Assembly: GCA_008000375.1 (NCBI GenBank)
Contig: SMOI01000092.1
Location: 6,412 to 49,428, forward strand
Direction of reading: 5' to 3'
Length of the DNA: 43,017 bases
From: Poteriospumella lacustris
Taxonomy: Eukaryota; Sar; Chrysophyceae; Chromulinales; Dinobryaceae
Part shown: piece after piece, positions 25,001 through 35,088 of the stretch
How positions within the stretch are numbered: position 1 is the stretch's first letter
Layout: every line of letters starts with the position of its first letter
Made by a program: the position numbers and the translations under genes
Notes under the pieces: generated by a model
Databases searched by the model: none
What the model was told of the DNA's origin: nothing
Seen by the model: only the letters and a program-made list of their open reading frames with translations

Positions 25001-28000
25001 AGACAGAATCAACGCTGTTGCAGCAAATGAACCGTCACGGTGCCTTAGGAGATCGCATCGCGGATCACAGTCACATTTCGCTGGCGCAATGGATTCGTCA
25101 TGGAGCCGTGGTCACTGCTTCCCCCGGACCGGCTGCTGGTGCTGGGCATCCCAGCAACAGCAACAGCAGCAGCGTACAACGCCGCGATGATCACGACGAG
25201 GCCAGCCACGACGAGCCGATCGATGGCATTTGGCAGATTGCGCGTGCGAGTCCCATCTCCTTGGCGTCGCCAGCGGCCGCGGCATCCGTCAGCACACCGT
25301 TGAAACCGACCACTGCCAATGGCCCTGTACCTCGCTTCTCTCCCGAATTGGAGCGTCGTTTGTTGCCTGATACCGACAACGGTTCACAGAAATCGACGGC
25401 GTCGATGTCCACGCGAATGGAATTGGGGTTGCCGACGAAGCGCAGTGATTTGTGGTCGTTGGGAAGCCTGTTGTGCGAGCTGTTGACGGGCAAAATGTTG
25501 TTTGAGGACGCACAATGGGTGGAACTCTTCACGTGTCTGTGTTTGAAGCCCCTGCCGACGCAACAGGGAGTGCTGTCGCAGATGAAGCATCACTTTCAGA
25601 AGGTCGACGCGATCTTTACCGCGTTGCTCAACGAAGGTACGACGACTACGGCTACGGCCTCACTGGCCACGTCGATGGAAGGTGCGCCGTCGGCCTCCCA
25701 ACGGACGACACCGAACAACCGGCAGCAGAGCATCAAGAAGCTGTGGGACGACGTGCGTCATTTGTTGCAGTTGATGCTGCAACAACGACCCGATGACCGC
25801 GCGGGGCCGCTGCAATTGTTCGCCGAAACGGAGCGGATGCTCCATTTGCATTTCGTCGCGGAGCTCACCGAGTACACGAATCGGTCGCAGAGCCAAAGCC
25901 CCCAATACGCGACGCGAACCTCCTTTGTCGACGGTTTCAACGCCAACAAATCGACGAAAACGGCGGCGGCGATGGCGGCGGCGGCATCGAAAAGTCGCAA
26001 AAGTGCGAAGGCATCGACGAACGACAACGACGACAACGAGGAGATTCTCTCCGCGGTGCGTTTGCAGCGTCGGGAAGAAGCGCATCTGTCGTCGCAGGCA
26101 TCGTCACCCAGCGGGCCGCCGTCGAAGACCACCGCCGACGATCGCTTCAAAGACGAAGACGACGACGACATGGACCACGAGTCGCCCCGATTCTGGTTGC
26201 ACATGTGGCAAGAGTTGCGTCGGGACGAACAGCAGCCGTGGATGGTGCCGGTTCAGGAGCGTGTGTTGCTGCTGGATGAAGCATTGGCCTGCGCGCTGCT
26301 GTCGCCGTTGTTGGAGAAGCACGCCCACGTGGTGAAAGAGCGACGATCCCAGGTGCACGGGCGCGTCATGCTGTCGGCATCGACGAAGGGCAACAAGTCG
26401 ATCGTGGGGGTGAGCAATGGTGGTGCTTCTGCTGCTCCACCGCCACCACGTGACGCATCGGCGACCGCGGCGAGTCCGTTCCGTCAAGTCCTGCAACGGC
26501 GCGAGGCATTGCGCTTGGCGTTGGCGCCGTTGGTGGCCTTGGCAGATGATGACACGTGGCTCGCTCCGGCCGCCTCGGCGATGATTGACGCCACGAAGGC
26601 GATGACGCAAGCACCTGCGGCTGCGTCATTGGCCCCGGTGTTGCAGCTGCAGGGCCTGTGGCAAGCGGATCTGGAAGCCTTCTTCCCATCCGTCTGGCGT
26701 GATCAACGTCACTCGCTGGCGCATGGCCGTGGTGCGGGTGGCCACGGGCCATTGTCACGGTCACGATGCAACAGCGCCACGAGTATGTTGTCCGCGGCCA
26801 GTGGAAACGGTGGCGCGACGGCTCGTGGCGACGTCGTCGAGTCGGAAGCGCCGTTGTTGGAGGTGGATCTATCCCCCGACGATGGAGATGCGGGTCAAGC
26901 GATGCCTCGATTGTCATTGGCGCAACGGCATTTGCTGGGTATTTTGTACCAGCGACTGCGCCGCGAGGTGCTATTCACCGTCGACATGACGCTGCTGGCT
27001 CTGCAGTCCGCGACCAGTGTCCGCCCGCCGCCGTTCACGCTGCTACCGATCACCGCTGCATCATCAACTGCGGCGGCGGCGGCGGGGGCAGGGGCTACCA
27101 ACAGCGGCAGTGCGGCACCTCGTAAGCCGTCGATGGACGCACACTCGCTCCTCCCCAAACGAACGGGCAGTGGTTCCAGCAGCCATCGCGGCAATCGACC
27201 GTTTTACAGTCATCTGAAGCCGTCGTCCTCCTCGTCGTTGGCGTCATCGTCGTCGCCCACCACACATCACAAGCAACCACCGCCGCCTTCCTCTACCGCC
27301 GCCGCCACTGCAGCCGCCGCGGCCAACAACAACGCGTATTACCCGTATTTCGTCCAGCCACCGAATGCGGCGGCATCGAATACGAACAGCAACAACAACA
27401 GTGTCAACTTCGCCAATGCGACGACGACGTCCCCACCGTCCGGTTGGCCGGCGTACAGCAACCACGGCAGCAGTCAGAACAATTCGATGCGACGCATCGG
27501 GTATTTGGCGAAGATGGGCTCGGGTATCTCGGGCATTTCGTTGTCGCTGATGTCGTCGGCGTCGAATTCCATCTCCCGTGTCTCGCATCACACGCATCAT
27601 GCCGCCGCAGCGGCGCAGTTATCGCAACAGCAGTGTCTGCGGGGCGCAGTTCCTACGCCAGAGATGATGCAAGGTCGTTTGATGGCCTCGTCGGTGGGTG
27701 TTCCGGTGGCCACGAACCAGGCGTCGGCACCGCCGCACGTTGCACCTCCGTCGTTGGTTCCCCTCTCGTCCAATCAGCGGGCGTCTCTCGGGGGCCCCGC
27801 CGTGGGTGGGAAAGCAACTGCGCATCCGGGCGCGGGCGTTACGACAGCGAATGGCACGAACGGTACCGTGAAGCGCGGCATCGTCTGGATTCGGTTCTAT
27901 GTGGCGCGTGAGACTCCTCGTCGAGGCGCCGAGGACGCCGACGAAGACGACGAAGCTCTGTGGGACGAACTGTCCGCGTACGGGGATTCGGTCCTTCGTG

Positions 28001-29151
28001 TGATCGCCGTGCCCTTGCAGCTACCACGTGATGCCCTTGATATCAATGGGGACGATGGCGGCGACGGCGCGGGCGCTACAACGACCGACGATCTCGCCGC
28101 CGCGGTACAACGTGTGCTCTGGCAGCATCGGGCGCGTTTGCAGGCGGCTTCGTGTGTCCTAGTGACGCTCCCATCGATTGGCGACGCGTGCCCGGTCATG
28201 CCCGAGGCATCGCTTCTGACGCCTACCGAGCGCGCGCGACGTTGGTACCATCGCGACACGACGGAGGAGGAACAAGAGCTCTTCCGTCGCCACGCACAGC
28301 AACGACGTGCGCGCCGGGCCGCCTCCGACGACGACCCTGAACTGCGTCGTTTGAACGACGACCCCAACGACACGGCCGCGATCACGGCGATGCGATGTTG
28401 GTGGGCCGCACGGCGTCGGCAACATCGTTTGGCGACCGGTGCGGTCCTCGCCGCCACCTCGGCGGTGTCCTCGTTGCTCACCACCACTCATTTGGTCGAG
28501 CTGCACGAGCAACAGCAACAGCTTCAAGCGGCCATGGTCGCGGCTGCTGTTGCTGCTTCTGCTGCTGCTTCCAATGCTGACGGCATCGGTGGTGGACCAC
28601 GCGCATCGTTTGCATCCGTGAATGGCGCAAACACCGGCGCCACACCCGCGACGGCGGCCATCGCGGCAGCTGCGTCCGCCTCGAAGCCGCCCTTGCCGCA
28701 TCACAACAAGGCCACTACCGCGGGTATGAACAAGGCGGCGCTGTCGGTGAACATTCCCGTGGCCGGCGCTTGTCCAAGCGGCCAGGGCATTGGCATGGGA
28801 CTCAGCAACGGGCCCGGACCGATGGGGGCGGCTTCTTCAGCGTCGTATGTGCGACCGACGACCGCCCAGTGGCACCGTTGGCAACGTGACTTCACACAGA
28901 GCGAAATGACGCATTTCTTGCGTCGATTGCGCGCGGTGTCGTCCTCGTCGACGTCGTCGTTGGTGGGGAGTCACTGTTTGCGATTTGATGCACTGTCGTC
29001 GACGATGGGGGCGGATGGTCTGCACGTCACCTGCAGCGATGGCGACGCGGGCCTCGAGCAGGTCGAACAATGGACCACGTTCTTCCGCGTGTTTGACCAT
29101 TTGACGGTGCATTTCGTGGCCATGGCGACGGACGAATCGCGTGGCAAATAG
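19029..29151 (+). CDS. Giant Tudor-like domain / protein kinase (about 3326 aa)
   Basis: Three exons, 19029-19562, 19625-20644 and 20725-29151, joined in phase 0 through introns of 62 and 80 bases. Residues 1-520 are a helical, globular region I do not recognise. A Tudor-like module lies at about 708-764 (VGDRVDGNVTL...RWFPGKVTAY...DTYDLLYDDGDKG). A long Ser/Gly/Gln-rich linker follows. The kinase domain is about 1590-2215: glycine loop GDGGFGSVFK (1597-1606), VAVK lysine 1687, catalytic loop HFDLKACNFLL with Asp 1824, DFG at 1860, SPEML in place of APE, and SDLWSLGSLLCELLTGK near 2092. All catalytic residues are present, but HRD is HFD, so it is a non-RD kinase. There are inserts of about 65 aa before the lysine and about 200 aa after the activation segment. 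The rest is Ala/Ser/Asn/Gln low complexity with a few folded islands near the C-terminus. Substrate unknown. Confidence 0.85.
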
Positions 29152-29861
29152 CGCCCCAAGCACAGGAGAGTGTGCTTCGTTTCTCCCTCGTCTTCTTCCG
29201 TTGTATATATACTCTGCATCTTACACGAGGGGTGAGCCGGGTGTACAAACTCCTCGTCCTCCTCTCGTCTTCCTCTTCCGCTGCCTTTCCTTTCTCTCTG
29301 TATCTATGATTCACCTCTTAGTCACTCCCTTTGGTCACCACATTTCGGCGATTGAACAAACGTATCCCTGCTCGGTTATGGGGATGTGAAGAGTCTTTCG
29401 GGCTCAGGGTCGATGTGGAGGGCTACGTTCTTCATTGGTGTTTGGTTGTTCGAATTACTGGTATTCTTTTGTGTCGGATACGGCGGTACTGCTCTCAGTG
29501 TCAAGTAGATGCGCCGATTAGTCGCGTTTGTCTGAACCAAAGAGCATCTCCCCAACAACTTTTAACTGCCAGCTTTCTCTTACTAAATTCCGCTCTCTTG
29601 CTTGTTTGTTTTTGTAGTTTGTGTTCACCTCTTACTTGTCGATCTCATTGTGGGTGCTTGCCGATGTCGGATATCTGTAAGAGTCTTAAAGCTCTCTTGA
29701 CGATCAATCACCACCAAACGAAGAGAACAAAAGAAAAGGAATGAATGTTGACCATCAACAATACATATGGGATAGTTGAGAATACTTTCCGTTTCCGCAG
29801 AACACAACAAACGTCCAGATTTCCCAAGTCCCAACCGACAACCGAAAAAAAGAATTACGCA
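29152..29861. other. Intergenic region after giant kinase
   Basis: 710 bases holding the kinase 3'UTR and the downstream flank of the tRNA gene. It is pyrimidine-rich at first (ctcgtcctcctctcgtcttcc-like) and then close to average. The open frames present have no ATG start or coding character, and I see nothing else. Confidence 0.5.
29845..29851 (-). terminator. RNA polymerase III terminator (T7) of tRNA-Pro
   Basis: A run of seven A on the + strand gives seven T on the tRNA strand, ten bases after the tRNA 3' end. This is the standard Pol III stop signal. Confidence 0.85.
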
Positions 29862-29932
29862 GGGGAGAGCCGGGAATCGAACCCGGGTCGCACGCACCCG
29901 AAGCGCGCATACTACCCCTATACTACTCTCCC
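29862..29932 (-). tRNA. tRNA-Pro (anticodon CGG), no intron
   Basis: A complete cloverleaf folds on the minus strand. The acceptor stem is GGGAGAG with CTCTCCC (7 pairs), with discriminator C. The D arm is GTAT with GTAT around AGGGGTA. The anticodon stem CGCGC pairs with GCGTG (one G-T) around loop TTCGGGT, with anticodon CGG and U33 in place. The T stem is CCGGG/CCCGG with loop TTCGAAT (B box GGTTCGAATCC). The TTCGGGT loop and the first acceptor pairs match eukaryotic proline tRNAs. CCA is not encoded, as expected for a nuclear gene. It reads CCG codons, which are frequent in the neighbouring GC-rich kinase exon. Confidence 0.95.
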
Positions 29933-30428
29933 GCGCTGGTGTTAGCCAGGAATTTGGAGCAGATAGAAAGACTTATAGTTGGGATCTTTGGTTTTGGATA
30001 CTTCTGCGCTCGCTGCGCCTTGCTGTTTGAAGGTCATGTTTCCTTGTAGAACTAATCGGGGAATGAATCAGATTGTTGAATGAAGATGACTATTTCTTTG
30101 ATCTTTGGCGAATGTTTGAGTTGAGCGATGGCTCTTGGCGAGATTATATTTGGTCAGTTCCGCGTCAGATATTTGGTGAACAGACATTCCTCACCGGTTC
30201 AATCTGACATTTGATGGACCTGAATTGGAAAAGAATGAAAGCAGAAATTCTACTGATGGAATCTCATTTGATCAACATTCCCAAAAGTTCAGTTTGAGCG
30301 ATGCTCCGTATTCTCCGGACCACGAACTGGCTGGATTAACCCCCAGACTTCTCGGGAGTCGATAGCCAAAAATGTTTTCAATGTGTTATGGAGGCATCCA
30401 CCATCCTTACAAGCTACGTCGGTTCTAA
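29933..30428. other. Intergenic region between tRNA-Pro and membrane protein gene
   Basis: 496 bases that hold the upstream flank of the tRNA gene and the 3' flank of the minus-strand membrane protein gene. No ORF, repeat or RNA fold stood out. Confidence 0.5.
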
Positions 30429-33317
30429 CTAATCGTCACCGATCAATGCATCGAGTTCCTTGTCGTCGTCCCATTGCTCCAAATGGTTTTCAGCAGAAAG
30501 GGCCGCGGACATACGATTGGAGCTGGACGCTGCTGGTGACTTTGGTGTGGGTTTGGGGGCCGTCTTTGATGTCGCATTCGCCTTCTTATTCGAACTGACC
30601 GGCAGTGCTGTGGATAAGGAGGAGGAACCCGCGGAAGCGCCAAAGAGGGAATCGATGTCTGGAAGCCCAGGATCCTTCACCTTCGGTGCGGCTGCCATGC
30701 CAATCGACTGTAACAGATGAATAATGATTGAATGAGTACATAAGAACGAAGTGAACATGCGGTAGCAATGATGGGGGCAATCAAAACGTACCGCAAACAA
30801 GTCCACGTCATCAGTAGGGAGCTGATATTTGCTGGGCTTCTTCGCACTGGCAGTATTGAGAGTGGACGAGGACGACGAGGACATGCCAAGTCCGCCTAGT
30901 CCGCCACTTGTCATTGGAGAGCGACCCAATGTTCCGATCAAAGGTGGTGACGAGGATGACGCAGAGACGTCGTTCAGCAAGTCAGGCACCATCCCACTGT
31001 ACAAGATGTCCATGTTGCTCTGATTGCTGGTGACCGCTGCACCAGGGCCATGCGAACTCCCTTGCCGACTGTTCGATGAACTGTTGTTTCCGCTACCGCT
31101 GCCACTACCGCTTCCATCGCCTGGCGATTTACTACGCTGGGTACCCAGCGACGTGGTCGACAACGACGTGGCTGATGACTTTCCCGAGAGACCCAGACTT
31201 CCCGTGATCTTTCCCGACGACATCCCGTGCGACGACGAATTGAGTCGGTTGTTGCTGGTAGAGTTGGTGATGGCGGCCGTCGCAGAGAGATTGCCGGAGG
31301 AGATAGGCTTGGTAGGGGGCTTCGACGAGGATAAACCCCCCTTCGAGAGCAATCCATCGTGTTCGTTCGCATCGTCATCCTCGTCGTCTTCCTGCGCCTC
31401 TTCATCTTCGTCTGCACTCCCCAGATCCAAATCATCGTCCCAATCGTCCATGTTCACCACAGGTTTCTTCTTCTTTTCCTTCTTCGGACGACGTCCATCT
31501 CGTCCCGACGACGGTCCGTTGGGGGCGGCCGAAGAGCCACCGAAGCCAAATAGACTCGCTGCGGTGGAGCCCACAGCAGAAACGACCTTCGATTGAGTTG
31601 GTTGTGCCGGTACGGGGCTTTTCTGTTGCTGTTCATCCCAATCATCCCATCCATCGTTGGTCGCCATTTCGACGTCGCCGTCTTTCTGCGACACCGGGCT
31701 GTACGCACCTTTGTTACTGCTGGCAGCAGTGCCCGCCGGACCCGACGACTTCTTCGCACCACCACCCATGATGAACTTGTAGAAGAAGAACAGCGCCACT
31801 ATTCCTGCACAGAAAACACCGAACGTAAAGAGATAGGGCGTGCTCAACAAGCTGCCGTTCTCCTCACTGCCATCTCCATCAGGGCTTGTGTCTCCCGGGT
31901 TCTCACTTCCGTCCGTCGCTTGAGCCACGGCGGTTGGGGCAAAAGAAGCGAGAGCCATAGCCGTTGTGACTAGAACTGTGGGCATCGCTGTGTGGACGAT
32001 GGGCTTCTCGGTGGCACGGTCGACACCTGCGTCGTTGGTGGGCTCCGCTTCATTTGAACCCTTCGTGGGCATACGAGTTCGACGAGGATGACGAGTCGGG
32101 CGCAAATCACCATCTAACTCGCTGGGTGTGCTTTGAGACGGTTCGGTTGCAGGCTCTGCCACAGGCTGTGCGGTTGGTTCTGAGACAGGAATTGCGACAG
32201 GAGTCTCAACAGGAACTGCGACAGGAGCCTCAACAGGGACGGTAACTGGGGCAGCGATAGGGGCAACAACAGGTGCAGCAACAGGAACTGCGACAGGAGT
32301 TTCAACGGGAGCAGCAACAGGTGCAGCAACAGGAGCAGCGACAGGTGCAGAGACAGGCTCCACATCGGGGACACTTACAGGAGTAGAAGCGCCCTCCGAC
32401 GGTTTGGGTGGTGAAGGATCCACCACAATTGATGGTTTGCCTGTCAGAGTAATCATTGGTGCAGCGGACGGCACCGACGTAGGGAGCTTTCCGATCGACG
32501 GCCTGTTGGTGATGACGACGGGAGCTGCTGACGGTGTTGCCGATGGTAGTGACGACGGTGAAGATGTTGGATTTGCTGTCATCTTTTGGTTTGCCGCATC
32601 AGCAAGTGATGCGTTGGTCTGACTGCCAGGAGGCGATATAGGCAATGATGGTGGAAGCGTGGTCTCTTTAGGCGACCCAGATCCAGATTCGGTCGTCGTT
32701 TCAGTAGAAGCGACAGAGGGAGCAAAGCTTGGAAGATGATCGATAGGGGAAGAAGAATTTATCCTGCTGAGTGGAGCTTCGCTTTTCTCTCCGAGATCTA
32801 CTGACGGAGCCGCAGAGGGCTTAGGAATGTCCACGATCGTGTTGGTAGAATTCATAGAGGTGTTATGAACAGATAATTGCGACGAAGCAGCCGATGGGGC
32901 GATCGTTGGCAAGATTGTTGGCAACACGGATGTCTTGTTTCCATTCAAAGAAATAGCTGTGTTGTTTGGGTGATCAAGGGAAGCGTTGACATTCCCGTGA
33001 TAAGGCGCCGCAACTGGCAACAGCGATGGAAGGGATGAATGGCTGATTTGGTTTCCTTCAGCGGCAGGGTTCATCAAAAACCCGTCATCATTTTCTTGCA
33101 ATGCCTCAGATCCAAGATGGGACTCTCCTAAACATGTTGAGCCATTTTAGAGGTTTTAGGAAATCGATTTAACAAAAACGTTACCGGCGGACACTGTGTC
33201 CAAGCGAGCTTGAGAATCAGTTTGATTGCAACTGACAATGCGCGATTTCATGGCAAGAAGAACAAGGACAACCACCAGCGAAGAAAACCTGAAGAACTTG
33301 CGAAAGCACCTCTGCAT
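30429..33317 (-). CDS. Type I membrane protein, PVAAP-repeat ectodomain, acidic-Trp tail
   Basis: Three exons on the minus strand: 33317-33185, 33127-30792 and 30707-30429, with introns of 57 and 84 bases; the spliced product is 915 aa. Exon 1 encodes the signal peptide (MQRCFRKFFRFSSLVVVLVL, cleavage near LAMKSRIVSC). The ectodomain is Pro/Ser/Thr-rich with degenerate LPTxxPSAAP units and then a Val-Pro-Ala repeat with a four-residue period (about 298-371). A single membrane helix spans about 471-497 (YLFTFGVFCAGIVALFFFYK). The tail is Ser-rich and acidic, with three Trp-Asp motifs (DGWDDWDEQQQ, NMDDWDDDLDLG, EQWDDDKELDAL) and DLF/SLFG sequences of the kind bound by clathrin adaptors; that reading is inference. 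Retaining the 84-base intron keeps the frame open, so an 28-residue-longer isoform is possible. No family is recognised; it may be a cell-surface or sorting protein. Confidence 0.8.
32148..32368 (-). repeat. In-gene 12-base tandem repeat (PVAAP units)
   Basis: About 18 degenerate 12-base units (+ strand form close to GCAACAGGTGCA) encode the APVAAPVAAP-type segment of the membrane protein. The period of 12 keeps the frame, so unit number can vary without breaking the gene. Units at the 32250-32350 side are the most regular. Confidence 0.85.
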
Positions 33318-33896
33318 ATCGCAGACCACGAAACTTCGACAATCGACGATATGTATCCGACAGCAATTACACAAGTGGTCGCTGTGAGATCAATGGGGGG
33401 CAGTAGAAGTGACGAGAATGAGGTGGTCTTTTCCAATCACTCCTGTGAAATTATCCTCTTGGTTGCCCAATAAAAAAGATAATCATCCATCAGACTTGCC
33501 TCTTCTCTTCTTTGACGTTCGTTGCTATCGCCGCGGCGCAAAATCCTTTTCGCCCTAAACAATTCCAAACCTAAACTCCTTCCTGGTTAGGCTTCTGGGT
33601 TAGAAAGAAAGGAGCGTGTCGCTGATGTGTCTCCACAGTTTGCTTTTCCCAGCAGCACTTGAAGCACACTTGACCGCTCAAGATCGTCCGGCCTCACCCA
33701 CCCCAAAACTGAAAAAGGTGCCGGCCTGAGACCGCTCACAAGGTCAACTGCCACTCAGTTGAGTGAGATCCTCACTCAAACTGAGTGAAGCTTCACTCAA
33801 TTACAGTGAAGCTCACTCAATTTGGCAGCGAACTCACTTCTCTCTGAGAAAGACTCCTGTCACTTCGATTTTTCAAAAACCGATAACTTTAAGAAA
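33318..33896. promoter_or_regulatory. Divergent promoter region, membrane protein and left HMG gene
   Basis: 579 bases between two divergent start codons. The distal half, from 33573 on, belongs to the left arm of the inverted repeat, so the left and right HMG genes share about 324 bases of upstream sequence. The part before 33573 is unique and belongs to the membrane protein gene. The CACTCA/TGAGTG cluster is annotated separately. Confidence 0.6.
33752..33819 (+). promoter_or_regulatory. CACTCA/TGAGTG motif cluster upstream of left HMG gene
   Basis: Six copies in 68 bases in both orientations: CACTCA at 33752, 33773, 33794 and 33814, TGAGTG at 33760 and 33782. The first two form the palindrome CACTCAGTTGAGTG. 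A seventh, imperfect copy (CAGTGA) lies at 33804. The cluster ends 77 bases before the ATG, a suitable place for an activator-binding array. Confidence 0.7.
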
Positions 33897-34215
33897 ATGG
33901 CTCCTAAAGCTGCTAAGGCTACCAAGGCTACCAAGGCTAAGGCTGACAAGCCCAAGCGCGCCCCCTCTCCGTACATCAACTTCTGCACTGAGCAACGCCC
34001 GAAGTTGAAGGATGCCAACCCTGGCGCTACCTTCGGTGAGCTCGGCAAGATGCTTGGTGAGCAATGGAAGAAGCTCACTGATGCTGAGAAGGCTGTAAGT
34101 CACCACGATATCGCTACTCTTGCATGTTTCGAGCCCATTCGCTGACACCGTCTTTCTTTCTTTCGATTCGAAATTTGAATCTTGTTGAATCTTACAGAAA
34201 TACAAGAGAGAGTAA
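33897..34215 (+). CDS. Short HMG-box protein, left copy (71 aa)
   Basis: Exons 33897-34094 and 34198-34215 around a 103-base intron (gtaagt...cag), phase 0. The protein starts with a Lys/Ala tail like histone H1 (MAPKAAKATKATKAKADKPK) and continues with an HMGB-type box: RAPSPYINFCTEQRPKLKD (helix I), NPGATFGELGKMLGEQWKKL (helix II), then TDAEKAKYKRE and stop. Helix III is cut after a few residues, where HMGB boxes normally continue for about 15 more. HMGB proteins bend DNA without sequence preference in chromatin. I found no exon in the intron that would restore helix III. The coding frame is the same in the right copy. Unspliced, the frame ends 17 codons into the intron. Confidence 0.9.
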
Positions 34216-35088
34216 ACTCCCTGCTGCTGGCGTAGACTAAGCTTTGATGATCCAGTGTGAATAGTCCTTTGGGAACTTCAAGGCTCCTATCAAGCGCTCA
34301 AGATGGTCGGATTCGTAGACGCCTGATGTCTGAATGTGGCATTTCTTCTTGTTTTCTCTTCTGCACATGAACCCTTCCTTTTCAAAACATATAAAAATAG
34401 CGACAAGTTATATATTTGAACAAGTTCTGTTCACTTCCTAACACAAACGTAACAATTAATGTTAATTACATGTGTGTTTACATTGTTATTGAGTTGATGT
34501 CACCGATTCTTGATTGGAATGTTTTATTTGCAACATGCACACTTTTATTCCGGGTACAGCTACTTGAACAAGTCTCTTCTGCATCTGAGATTCTACTCAG
34601 AAAATCTGTTGAGTACTTTCCCATCTTACGGTATGCTCCGCATCGCTTCGTCGTTTTTTGCTCTCTCTCTCTAGTGCAACACACACTAAGAAAGCAATCT
34701 TCAAAGCAAACATATCTGGGGCGATAATCTTCCAGCATTATCTGAGCTGTCCTGAAAGCTAATCCGTCTATCTTTCGCAAACAAACAAACCGTCCAATCA
34801 AGAACTTGCAACATCACTTAATACATTACACATATAATTAACGTTAGCTCGTTGCGTTTGTGTTAGGAAGTGAACAGAACTTGTTCACATATATAACTTG
34901 TCGCTATTTTTATTTGTTTTGAAAAGGAAGGGTTCATGTGCAGAAGAGAAAACAAGAAGAAATGCCACATTCAGACATCAGGCGTCTACGAATCCGACCA
35001 TCTTGAGCGCTTGATAGGAGCCTTGAAGTTCCCAAAGGACTATTCACACTGGATCATCAAAGCTTAGTCTACGCCAGCAGCAGGGAGT
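34216..35088. other. Shared 3' region and spacer of the inverted repeat
   Basis: The two HMG genes converge here. 34450-34854 (405 bases) is the non-identical spacer. Its edges are still related in inverted orientation (for example GATGT and TTCTTGATTGGA at 34507-34518 versus 34793-34804 on the other strand) but with substitutions and indels. The centre (about 34540-34770) shows no pairing and no convincing gene. Confidence 0.7.

Larger units (their letters stand above)
33573..34449 (+). repeat. Left arm of HMG-box inverted repeat (877 bases)
   Basis: This arm pairs with 34855-35731 in inverted orientation; paired positions sum to 69304 at every landmark I tested, so there are no net indels. 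I see only two base differences, both near the inner end (34391 region, acatataa versus acaaataa, and about 34416, atttga versus atgtga). The arm carries promoter, both exons, intron and 3'UTR of the HMG gene. Confidence 0.95.

Noticed and set aside
24422-28704. Many frames of 100-200 codons on both strands in the 3' half of the kinase exon
   Set aside because: High-GC triplet-repeat sequence leaves all frames open; their products are Arg/His/Pro-rich shadows.
29331-29744. 137-codon + strand frame after the kinase gene
   Set aside because: It has no ATG at its start, mixed composition, no domain, and lies in a 3' flank.
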